Below are positions 14,601-26,600 of a DNA stretch of 64,000 bases, in pieces. Within the stretch, counting starts at the first letter, position 1, and each line of letters begins with the position of its first letter. The stretch covers positions 30,068,001 through 30,132,000 of the forward strand of contig OU612068.1 in NCBI GenBank assembly GCA_914767715.1, written 5' to 3'. A model generated the notes under the pieces. That model searched no databases. It saw only the letters and a list, made by a program, of their open reading frames with translations, and was not told where the DNA came from. Source of the stretch: Membranipora membranacea (lineage: Eukaryota; Bryozoa; Gymnolaemata; Cheilostomatida; Membraniporidae). A program made the position numbers and the translations under genes.

Positions 14601-17600
14601 GCCACCATGATCAGGAAGTGGCTGCCGATTAACAGTTCTTATCATGCGATTGAGTTAAAACTTGGGATATGGGGGTTACGACATATACCGAATCTTATGA
14701 CATCATCAATTTTAATGTCACATGACCCGAAATCCAATATGGCTTCCATAGGGGGTTAATTGCTGCCGATTAGCAGTTCTCATCATGCGATTGAGTTGAG
14801 ACTTGGGATAAGGGGGTTTCGGCATATTCCGAGTCTTATGACATCATCAATTATGATGTCACATGTCCTCGATATTCAAATCTATCGGTTGTATTCCTTT
14901 ATATTTGCTTGCAAATATATTTACCGTTTCTAGTTATTATTATTTTTGCAACACTTTTTGGGCCTCTATAAGTCAAGAACTACCAGACACAATTTGATGA
15001 AACTTCGTCACAACATAGTTCCATATGTCTAGATGAGAAATTACAAAATGAATTTTTTAATTGTTATGTAATATTCGCTAATTAGACTAATTAGTGGAGG
15101 ACGTTTTGACCTTTATATTGATCATATCTTGAGAACAAATCATGCGATTGAGTTAAAACTTGGGATATGGGGGTTATGGCATATACCGAATCTTATGAGA
15201 TCATCAATTTTTATGTCACATGACCCGATATACAAAATGGCCGCCATAAACAGTAAACTGCTGACAATTAACAGTTCTTATCATGCGATTGAGTTAAAAC
15301 TTGGGATATGGGGGTTATGACAAATACCGAATCTTATGACATCATCATTTTTAAGGTCATGTGATCCGAAACAAGTATGGCCACCATGAACAGGAAGTGG
15401 CTGCCGATTAACAGTTCTTATCATGCGATTGAGTTAAAACTTGGAATTTGGGGGTTATGACATATGCCGAATCTGATGACATCATCAATTTTAATGTCAC
15501 ATGACCCGAAATCCAATATGGCCGCCATAGACAGTTAATCGCTGCCGATTAGCAGTTCTCATCATGCGATTGAGTTGAGACTTGGGATAAGGGGGTTTTG
15601 GCATATGCCGAGTCTTATGACATCATCAATTATGATGTCGCATGACCTCGATATTCAAATCTATTGGTTGTATTCCTTTATATTTGCTTGCAAATATATT
15701 TACCGTTTCTAGTTATTATTACTATCTTGTATTATAAATTAATATTTATTGCTTATAACAGTATTTTGACTCATTGTTTCATTGCGGACAATCATGCATA
15801 CACATTTAAGGCGAAGGAAATAGTTATCCTTGCCAGCTTGTGGGGTTGTTGCCAAGACATAAAATCTTTAGAACCTCTTGCCAAGTTTACACAGTATAGA
15901 TTGTAAACATTGAATCACCCTTTAGGTTTCCTTATTGATTATGTGAGTTATACTGCCCTGTACCCACACATTACTCACATATTAGAGAAAACTCTGTTAT
16001 CAGAGGAGAGATGTCTGTGACAGAATGTGTTATTTATTACCGACAGTGATATGTGGATGGTTTGAAGTGTTGCGGAGTGGCCTATGTGAGATAGTGACTG
16101 CGCAGCTGACATGGCCAGCTCTTGGTATTAGATTCTGAGAGCTTAGCAGATTTGAAAACTTGACATAATTTATATAGTAGGTTTTCACTGTTGATATTAG
16201 AGATGAGGCCTGATTTGAGTGTGTACACAGCAATATCATTGTCAGTGAAGGCGGCGACACTGTATTTGAAGCTCATTTGAAGAGGGTAGATCAATAATTT
16301 CTTGAGTATGTTTGCTCCCAACAAATATCTTACGATTAGAACATTAATCAAATACAATTAAATAGATAACAGCTTTTACAGCATAGCTGCTAGGTAGTGC
16401 AATAACATCACATACGCAAATCACTTTCGTGTAAGGAACTTTGTTTGGGAGTTGTGTTACCATGTGCAGAATGCAATCTGAATACTTGTAAACTATAATA
16501 GGAGTATGACAGGCAAAGTGCCGTTACGCATTAGGTTGTATTAGAAGGTCGACAGTCTGTTCATCCGTTGATCATTCCTGACAGCTTTATAAGATTCCAC
16601 AGATAATCATTGTCGATTGTCACACCACCTCGATACCTTACTTTCCACCTCCCTCCCCGACCACTACATTAGCTGCCAAGGTTTTACATTAATACAATCT
16701 ATCAATGTGTGAATGTGTAAACAAAGCAGCCAACTAAACAATGAGCGGGTAAATTTATACCCCTGCCACCAATTTCTACCAATTGCACTGCAGTTGAACA
16801 AATAAAGAACATTGTACTGCCATATGTTCAGAGTATTGACATTTTCGCTGAGCAATCTGCCTAGATGACAATTGAGAGCCTTTTCATTAGCTAGGCCTTT
16901 CATGACTGGACACAATTGTCTTAATCAGGTTGTGTAAATAATGACGTAAAATGTAACCAGTCATTAGCAGTACTTGTCTGTCATTATTTGAACTTTTGTG
17001 GTGTAAATAGTAGAGTTTGTTCTATGTGTATGCTCTGCGGCTTCATTTGAATATGCAGACCTGACCGAATGCAAAAAAAGGAAGAGCTGACATCACTGTC
17101 TGCTTACAGACAGTGATACTGTCTATATGACTTTTCTTTCAGATGATTTTAACAGTTGTGATGTGTATGATGTACAATAATTCATTTTTTTATGATTTGC
17201 TTATCCGGTCAATTTCCACAGCGATTTTCTTGAATTTTAAAGTGAAGACTAAAATATTATAACTTTGCCCGCTTGGTCAACTGGTGTCTTGCGATGCAGT
17301 GATGTCTTCATCAGGCAGATAACAGAGAAATCAAATTTGGTTCTGATATATCATACATTTTTACAGCATCCTGTATCGGAATATTCAGCCTAAGAGGAGA
17401 CAACTCCTCAGAATTGAGCTGTTTGCTGTTTTATTATTTCTACTAATTACAGAGTGAAATTTCTCGGATGACTCAAAAATGGGAAAGGTAACCTAAAATC
17501 TAATTACAATATAAATACAGAACAAAACAAGACATCGAACTCACCATCTTAACTTGTGTATCCGGATCTTGGTTACTGCTGTCTGAACTCGGACCAAAGA

Positions 17601-20600
17601 ACATCCTCTTCTCTTTGTTATAAGTAAAGCTGCTTCCTGTCAGAGCGGCCATCTTATAACCAAAGTTCCTCAGGCAGCATATCCTCAACAAAGCCTATTA
17701 TCACAACAAAGCTTATAATCACAACATGTCAGTAAGTCAGAGGATTAACTTATGACAGCCTGCGAAGAAAGCTTTACACATTATTTAATTAATATGTAAA
17801 GCTTACAACGCAATATTTTTAATAAAACAACGGCAAGTGAATATGAGATGTAAAACTATATAGCTGTGATCTTTGGGGGTACAACTTTGTGCATATGACC
17901 AGTATTCTAGTGAGAGCCTGGTCATCTAGTGGTAGGCAGGAGTGAGGGGTTATAGTATCCTAGTCATAACAGTGTGGGCCGATCCCTTATTATCTTATAC
18001 TATGGGATGGGCTCACACCTCAGTACTACAAGCAGCCTGGGCTGATGGACACTGCTAGGTGTGAGAATGTACAGAGGTCATGCATGTTCCAGTTACACAT
18101 CATCAGCTGATCACAGCTTATGCAAACAATATTTAACTTTACTTATAATGCAATCAAGGTGATAGCTGACGCATTTTATGACAGAATATACAGTTAAAAG
18201 GGATTAATTTCAAATAAACACCATCAGCAATGCAAAGTGCAAAGTGTCGAGTCACTCAAGGTTGCCATCGAAGGTTTTTCTCAGCAAACATTACAAGAGA
18301 CCCTGGTTATGCTGAAGAGCATCCGAAGTTTGTCGCCTGAGTGGACAAGCTGTGGCTGTGATGCACCACTCTCTACCATCTACCAAACAGTGTTGGCCAA
18401 TATTGATTTTGTTATGTTATTGGTTTAAATCTCCAGGCTTAGAACATTTTAATTTTCTGATAGACATTGTTAATGCAAACACTCAGTAATTTTACAGTGT
18501 GCCCAGCTGATACCCAAACCGCGTGGCTGATCCTGCGGCTGTACTACTTATACCCCCAGGAGCCCTGTCAGTACCCGAGTTCCCTGAGTATTGGGTGGGG
18601 GGATGTTACCTCCTCCATACTGGAGAGTTGTATCTCCTCATTAAACTGTAGGCTAGAGTGAGCCTCAGTCATCACTGGAAGCTTATACAGGTTTATATCT
18701 TCTCTCATAGGATAAGTCTGCTTCCAGCAGGAATCGGGCATTCTCCGCAAGTTATCAATATGAGATAGCAGCGCTGAACTTCTGTATAAATCTGTGAAAA
18801 TGAGGAGAGAATCTTATCAATCACTTGTATGTGTACCAGTGTATATTAGCTGATGCATATACCAGTATATATACATATATCAGGTTGCATATATTAGTAT
18901 ATGCATCAATATGAATTTACCAGTATATGTATCAGTATGCATATATTAGTATATGTATCAGTATATGTATCAGTTTGAATATACCACTATATGCATCATT
19001 ATGCATATATTAGCAAATGTATCAATATGCATTTACCAGTATATGTATCAGTATGCATATAGCAGTATATGTATCAGTTTGCATATATCAGTATATGTAT
19101 CAGTATACATATATTAGTGTATGCATCAGTATGCATATCCCAGTATATGCATCAGAATGGATAAACCAGTATATGTATCAGTATGTATATAAAAAAACAT
19201 GTATTAGTTCTTAAAAAAACTGGTCTGTTGACATACGCAGACTGGAAGCCTCCATTCATATGAACAAGGTTCCATCCTTTGGCTTGAAAATACCAACTTT
19301 GGTTAGGATGATGATGAAATGTTTTGAACAAGTTTTACCCGCGCATTTGGTATTAGGGCTACAGAGATATATTACTCACATATGGTTTAATCTGCTATAA
19401 AAGTTGACAAGTGTTCGAACCAGAATCAACCAGTAGATGCTTTCGGAATGAATGCACACATACATCTAACACAAACAGGTATGATCAGCCTGATGCCCTG
19501 GGTGATTTCACATAGAATAAGTGTCGAGGCAGGGAAATGATTACATCCGCTTACCTGGTTTGACGATCATAGATTCGAGAGGTAGAAAATTTAGGAAATA
19601 AGATAGTCTTGACCACAACATAGGTGAGCTCTACAAATACATAAAAAGCAAATGAGAGCATCACCATCTTCTGTTAAAAAAATGGATAACTTTTCGTGGG
19701 AGTCGTGTTCTTTCTGTTTGTTATTCGTGTGAAAAAGTATTACAAGTAATAAATACAAAGCAGACCTTTCAAAGGAATATACCTAGATGACATTAAATGA
19801 AAATGCTTCTCAATTTTGTAATTTGAACCAGTGGTGTTATTGAACCAGTGGTATCATTGTGTGGGGAGGGACGATGGGGGGGGGGGGTGGATACGGGAGA
19901 GCATGAAATGGGTTTGTGATGAACCACCACTTACTTGTATACAGGTATTGATAATTTGAGGTTGACATATTAGCCAGTCACAGAGGACTTTGATGACACA
20001 GAGTAATCCTTGGTCTGACAGCACTGATAGTATATGCTGACATTGTTTATCTCTAGACTCGGTCCTATATATATAAAACATCCAACTATACTAATAATTG
20101 ATTTGGTAGCCTTAATAAATGCCCAAAGACCAAAGCATGTTTTTGTCAGGCAGTTACTTATAATAAAGTTATGTCAGATTTTCAACGTAAACAAATTTAA
20201 ACACTCTGATTGGCATGAATACTGATATTGATATTTGATGGTGGAAAGAGTGTCGTGCATAAAGGAAGGTAACTCTCATTTTCAGCATTATGATGTCACA
20301 GTCACAACAAAGAGCTTGTTTCTTGTATCGCACATCCGGGAGACCGTGACATCATAATGCAGAGAATGAGAGTTACCTTCCTTTACTTCTACTCTTTCCA
20401 CCATCAAATATTCATGCCAAGTAGAGCGTTGAACTTTTTTACCATGCAGATCTGACACAACTTTATCATGAGTAACTGCTTGACTATAACAGGCTTTGGT
20501 CTTTGGGTAGCCTTTAACAACAGTGTTTGATGAAAGCAAAGCACAAGAATGTAAATGTATTCTTCAAATCAACACAGGAGCAACCCTTACTGAGCACCCG

Positions 20601-23600
20601 CTTAGCCGTATTGACCCTCTCAATACGTAGTCTAGTCATGTGGCCACTTTGATTTGTGGTTAGTTGACAAGGTTACTCAGTGTACATATGTGTATATTGT
20701 ACACATTTACAGATATTACTAACCTGTCTATCATACTCTCAGTCTCAGTGCTGTCGCCCGGGTCGCTGCCGGTGTGAATACTAGAATTAGTGTCTGTATC
20801 AATAGTAAAACTAGCCAGCTTCTGACTTATATCAGTCACATGCTGAGCTTCAGGATCCATATCAAAACCTACAGACAACATAATACAGTTTGAAAGAATC
20901 GCTTCTTTATACAAACTTATAGTATTGCCAATCGAGTATTATTCGATTGATTTTGGGGCGAAGATGCTAGCCATGAAATATATGGCATGGTGTGTACAAG
21001 GTATTGGGGACCAGAACTGGGGTTTGGGAAGGGGAGGAGACGGAGGAAGGATCAAAGGCGATGCTCACTTACCTGGAGGTACAGATACTTGTTTCTTGCC
21101 ATGAGCGATATCATCCACTGAGCTGCTGTAGTGACTGGAGTAGTGGTGGGCGGATTGATGGGCGGGTTGGTGGTCACCTACACTCATTGAGAGCAGGTCA
21201 GAGGACATTCTCTGTAGGTCAGCCTCATTACCCACATAATCTGTGGGTAGAGTGGCACTCAGTAAGTTATGTAGAGTCATAGAAGAACTACTATTGGCGT
21301 ACATCTGTAACGCCTGTGTCTGTAATATCATAAAACACAAGTCAGGCACATGTCAGCTGCATAGACTTATCCATGCGTGTAAACTTCTCTGAAGAAGCCA
21401 CACATAAACAACATTCACTGGAACTTTATGACAAAGCTCAGTTTTGTAATTTTCATTGCTGGTTTAGACGATAATTCATTCATGATCAGTATTTTTAATG
21501 GAATATTCAACAACAGTGAACATTCATGGCATGGAAAACACTGCAAGGGATCAATATTGGTGTGAGAATGTACTTAGAATATCTCCGATTTCCATACTGT
21601 CTAAGTGTCTATACAACCAGTTTAGCTAGTTGTTACAAACACTGTGGGAAAGCCCAAACTCCTCCACCAAAGCTAACTGAGACAGGATAGCACTAGTTTA
21701 CTAAGTAAACAAGAAACTGGTAACGCTGTAAGAGAGCATTTATTTACAGATTCCGCCACAAAGGCGGGGGATTTCTATGATGACAGTATATCAAAAGCTG
21801 ACGCCAATATTAAGTTATGCTAAAATCTTTCCAGCTTTCCGGAATGTTTATAAGTATGTCAGCATAAGCTGAGCTAGCTTCACAGAGGAAATATCTATCA
21901 GCAGATTAAATCTCTGATTAAATTAACATATCAGTATCTGTAGTTGGTTATCGGAGTTGCCCTCTTTCTAAACATACAGTTAGCAGATAATTCTACTACA
22001 GCTTCAGATCAGATTTTCAACCAGATTCAATGTTGGGACACTTAAGAGCAGGTAGGCTAGAAAAAGAATCAGACCTAAGCACACCAGTGAGTAATTAATG
22101 GGGGTTTAAGTCCAGCCAAAGATATGGAAAGCTCAGTTATTCATTGTTATAAAACTGATACCAGGTCAGACTAACCTCAAGATTCTCAGTGGCTGCTGAG
22201 GAAGCAGCTGAGGCATAGAAGTCAGGCCTGAGTTCCTGACTGATCATAGCCGGATTCTCGTCATCATCTGAGGAGGAGCTGTCCACTGCCCCCATCAGAA
22301 AGTTCATTTCTTCCTCATCATCTGAGATCATTGTCAACACTTCATCTTGTGGAATCTCATCTTCACCTATAGGAGTAACAACAACATAATCATCAGATCA
22401 ACTTAGATCCTTTTATAAGAATTACATAATATCACAAACTAGCAATTTTATGTTATATGGTGAAATATGACGTTATATGTTAGATTGTTATGGATAAACC
22501 AAATGTTCACAGATGGCATGGGGAGGCAATAGATGGACTGTGTGATCACTATTGGGATTTCAGATATATGAAGTTTAGCAACGAACAGGTACTGATCTAT
22601 CATACAAACATATACTATAGATAGACCAGTGAGTATAAAGAGATTAGATATGAGCACTGCAGACCTTCACTGAGATCTTCATCTGTTCTCCGCCTTCTTC
22701 TTCTCTTCAGTCTGGCCATCTTCCTCTCAGCCTCAGTTCTAGAGATGTCACCATAATCATCATCTGAGTCGGGCTCTCTGCTACGTTCCTCATCCAGTAA
22801 TTTCTGCTTTATCCGTCGATCTAATTCCTCGTCTAAAATCATATGCAAAACAACAATGATAACAACTCGCTAATAATTCAAATATATATAGTGTGGTTTA
22901 TTTCCAGCCTTGCTGTTTAACTTTGAAACTTCCACTATAGTTGGGTACATGATACTTCATAATCTGTTCTGATAGCGGAAGTTTCATATATGATTGTTAT
23001 ACGTTTGTACTGAAGACCAATGATGAAGATCGCTATCCTGCAAGGAACATATCAGGGTGAGAAAGTTAAAAATGTTCTACATTTCTAATTACACAATATG
23101 TTTTATGGCGCGGATGTCTATACTAATGTATGTACATAGTAATATTTGTCGTTTAATACAGCAATATGTGCTAGCATTAATTTTTATTTCACTTTTTATT
23201 CTACCAATTGTAATGTCATTTGCTTTCACAAGGATTGACAAGAAATTGATGTGCATAAAAACATGTATACATGCGTATGAATGCTGTGTTAGACTTAGTA
23301 TATTTATACCTGATAACTGTGTATGACCAATGTAGTTACTAGACTCCGCCCCTAGACCAGGTTCATCCAGCTCTTTAGTAGAGAAGGCGGGATTCTCAGC
23401 CTCATAGAATGCTGTCTGCAGTCTTGTGAGAGTATGATTTAATATATGAGATAAGACGGCTAGATTGAGAGCTATGGCTGCTGCTACCTGCTTAGAACCT
23501 ATAAATAATACATCTATACTGTAAATCCTGATAACTGATATATCAGCATCTGGTTTAATTAAGATATTAGTTACACAAAGCTGGCATCAGCTTTTATTTC

Positions 23601-26600
23601 ACTGTCAGCAATTAAAATATTTTACAAAGTCAGACTGGATAAGATAAGATAACTTCTAAACACAATCTGATAAAATCCAATATTAATCCAGAACAAGTTA
23701 GTCTCTGGTTTAATTTAGTTTCTAACACTGTGCTGTACAGATCACAATTGATTTTTTAATTTCAAATCCGGTTCTGATTTTCAACTAAAGATGGGCGACA
23801 AAAATATGGTGAGAGACTGTAAATCAGTCATTGAGGGCCTTCAGACAGATCTACTGGAACAGCTATTTAATTTTGCTAACTCTCAATTCGGTTTCCAGGT
23901 GAGTTTGGAGTCAAATGCATTCTGGTGAATTTTAAACTAATCTCTGCTGAACTTCAGATTCAAATTCTAAACAAGACTCTGCGTTTAATAGGTTTGACGG
24001 CATTAATTAAAGAGGCGCTGCGAAGTGAGCTACTGACCTTGTGACTGAAGTTTATGTACAACGATAGTGATGAGTACAACAATCTTAAACACCATCTCAT
24101 CTTCCAGGTATGCCATCTTCTCCTCACCCAGTTTAGCTGATGATCTATCCTCAGGCATTGGATGGAACATGGCAAAGTCAAACTCCTTAAGAACAGTCTG
24201 ACATAGTGATTGTAACTCCTTAGGGTCCATACTGAAATATAAACAACAAAACTACATCAGGTCCTGCACCACTCAACAAAGGTATAATCAATTGATGACT
24301 ACCTATTTAAAAAAAATCATTGAAAATAAGCATGAAAATTTAACACCTATTATTACTTGTTTATGGTTACTAATGCTTTGTCACTACATTGTAAAGATAA
24401 AGTAGGAAACAGCATAACTTTGTTTAATCAGAGACGAGTCAGTTGACATTGAAATGTATATCTACCTATTAGTGCCCTTAGATCCGCCCAGATTGTACAG
24501 TATATCCATGAGATGGAGGAATTTTATACAGAAGCTTTTAATATCTCTAACTCTCTGGTGATGTGGAGACAACTCCCTACTAGCCCCTGTAGCCTGTGAG
24601 TTAATGAGATCTCTGTATCTTTTCTGGTTCTGATCAAACACCCTCCGCAAATTACCGGAAGCTCCTTGAAACTTGGACGGAGATGCCATGCTGCAAAATT
24701 GATAGATAATATCACAAAACTCATATTGATATACAGTTGGATGAAGATAGGTAAACATTTTATGTGTGAAAAATAACAAATTATATATAGGTTTAATTTG
24801 TTAACCTAAACTAGACTGAGCCTCGTTTAATACCATCATCTAACTAGCATGAAGTTGAAGCATGTGGACAGTGAGTTGCCAAGAACTGAAGATACATGCA
24901 GTTTTGCCAATGCATAGCTGATATAGCCAGTCATGATCCATCTATTTGTGAGCGAGGTTACTAGCTACTGCCGGAAACGTTTGAATTACCCTACAGGCAG
25001 CAATCATTTGTTGGTTATTTTTTTAATCTCACTATAATAATAAATTTTTCCTTTTGGATAGAACCAGCCCATCAGCGGTCACGTTATTATTCAGTGACCA
25101 ATTTGGTAACGCATCTGGTAGAAAACCCGAAGAAGCGATAATTAGGCGCCTTGAGAGAATTGTTGTTTATTCTTGTGACTGACTACATCATGAGGATAAC
25201 AGGAGATCATGGCACTGGACTGAGATGGAATTTTACCACCACGCTCAATTAACTAGCATACGCTGATGATTTAGCGTTACTGTCCACCACTCATCATAGG
25301 ATGTCCAACTTCACTAGTCATCTGGGGCTGGTTTCAATTAGAGATTTAGCCGTGCTTTCACGGCTAAAGGCCAGCTACAGCTCAGCTACTCACCAAATCG
25401 GGTTTTAATTAGGAGAAATTTAACACACTCTTATGACTGGGATAAGCATCTGGGATGGCATCCTAGTGTCATCTGGGACAATGTGAACCAAGCCTTAGCT
25501 TAATCTTAGCCAAATCTTGGCTGTTCTGTTTCAGACGGCTACCACTCAGCCACCATGCTATTTCATATGTAATATATGCTAATTGATTGAATAGTATCAT
25601 AATATTGTAATTAATGATAAATAACGATTCATCAAAGTGTAATCAATCTGCAATGACAATTGACATAAATCATCATAGACACATAAGCTCGTTGTGTTTA
25701 GTGATAATGTGAGATTTCTCCAAAATGAATATCAATCTATTTAGCTGAGTGATTCCTGAGTGGTAGCAGGGCCTAATTGAAACATGATTAAGTGGCTGCT
25801 AAGATCTGGCTATAGCTCAGATATATGTGTGCTAAATACAATTTAGCCGATCCCAATTGAAACCAGCCCCTGGTGACAACATCACAGCAGTTTGGGCTCC
25901 ATATCAACGAGCAAAAGACAAAAGTTTTGAAGGATCATCCACAGAAAATGGGCAATGCTTTCGTAGTTTCCTTCACCATCAACAACAATGACCTGGAGTT
26001 TGTCAACAGCTTCCAGGATCTTGGAGCTAAGATAGATGCAGTAGGAGGTGCGACAATCGATATTCAAAATCGAATCAATCAAGCCACTCCAGCATTCTAC
26101 CGGCTCTGAAGAATCTGGAGGTCAAAGTCAATAAAGAGACATCTCAAGTTATGACCTTTCTCTTCCAATGTCATGTCAGTCTTATTGTACGGATGTGGAA
26201 CTTGGAAGATGACAAAGGATGACCTACGCAAACTTGAATTCTTCCACCTCAACTGCTGTCTTCGGATTTTAAAGCTGTACTGGTGGACAAAGACATCTAA
26301 TGTGGAAGTGTACAGAATGAGTCGGCAGCACCCAGTGTCTCAGATGATCGAAGTACGAAGATCCTGGGGCACATTCTGAGAAGGTAGGGCTCAATCCAAC
26401 ACACTAGTTTGGGTTGGGCACCTGAAGGGAAAAGGAGACGTGGGGGACCCAAGGAGACCTGGAGGACGACAGCTCTTGATCAGTTGCAGACTTTTGACAT
26501 CAAATCCCGGAGTGAAGCAGAGATGGCAAAAGATCGGTCGAGATGGAGGGAGGGAGCAGGAGATGAATATACTGGCGCAATATTCCAGAAGAAATCCTGC

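Noticed and set aside
23057-23326. Hydrophobic 89-codon plus-strand open frame
   Set aside because: It is AT-rich intron sequence ending on an SMG5 exon in antisense; no homology is recognised.
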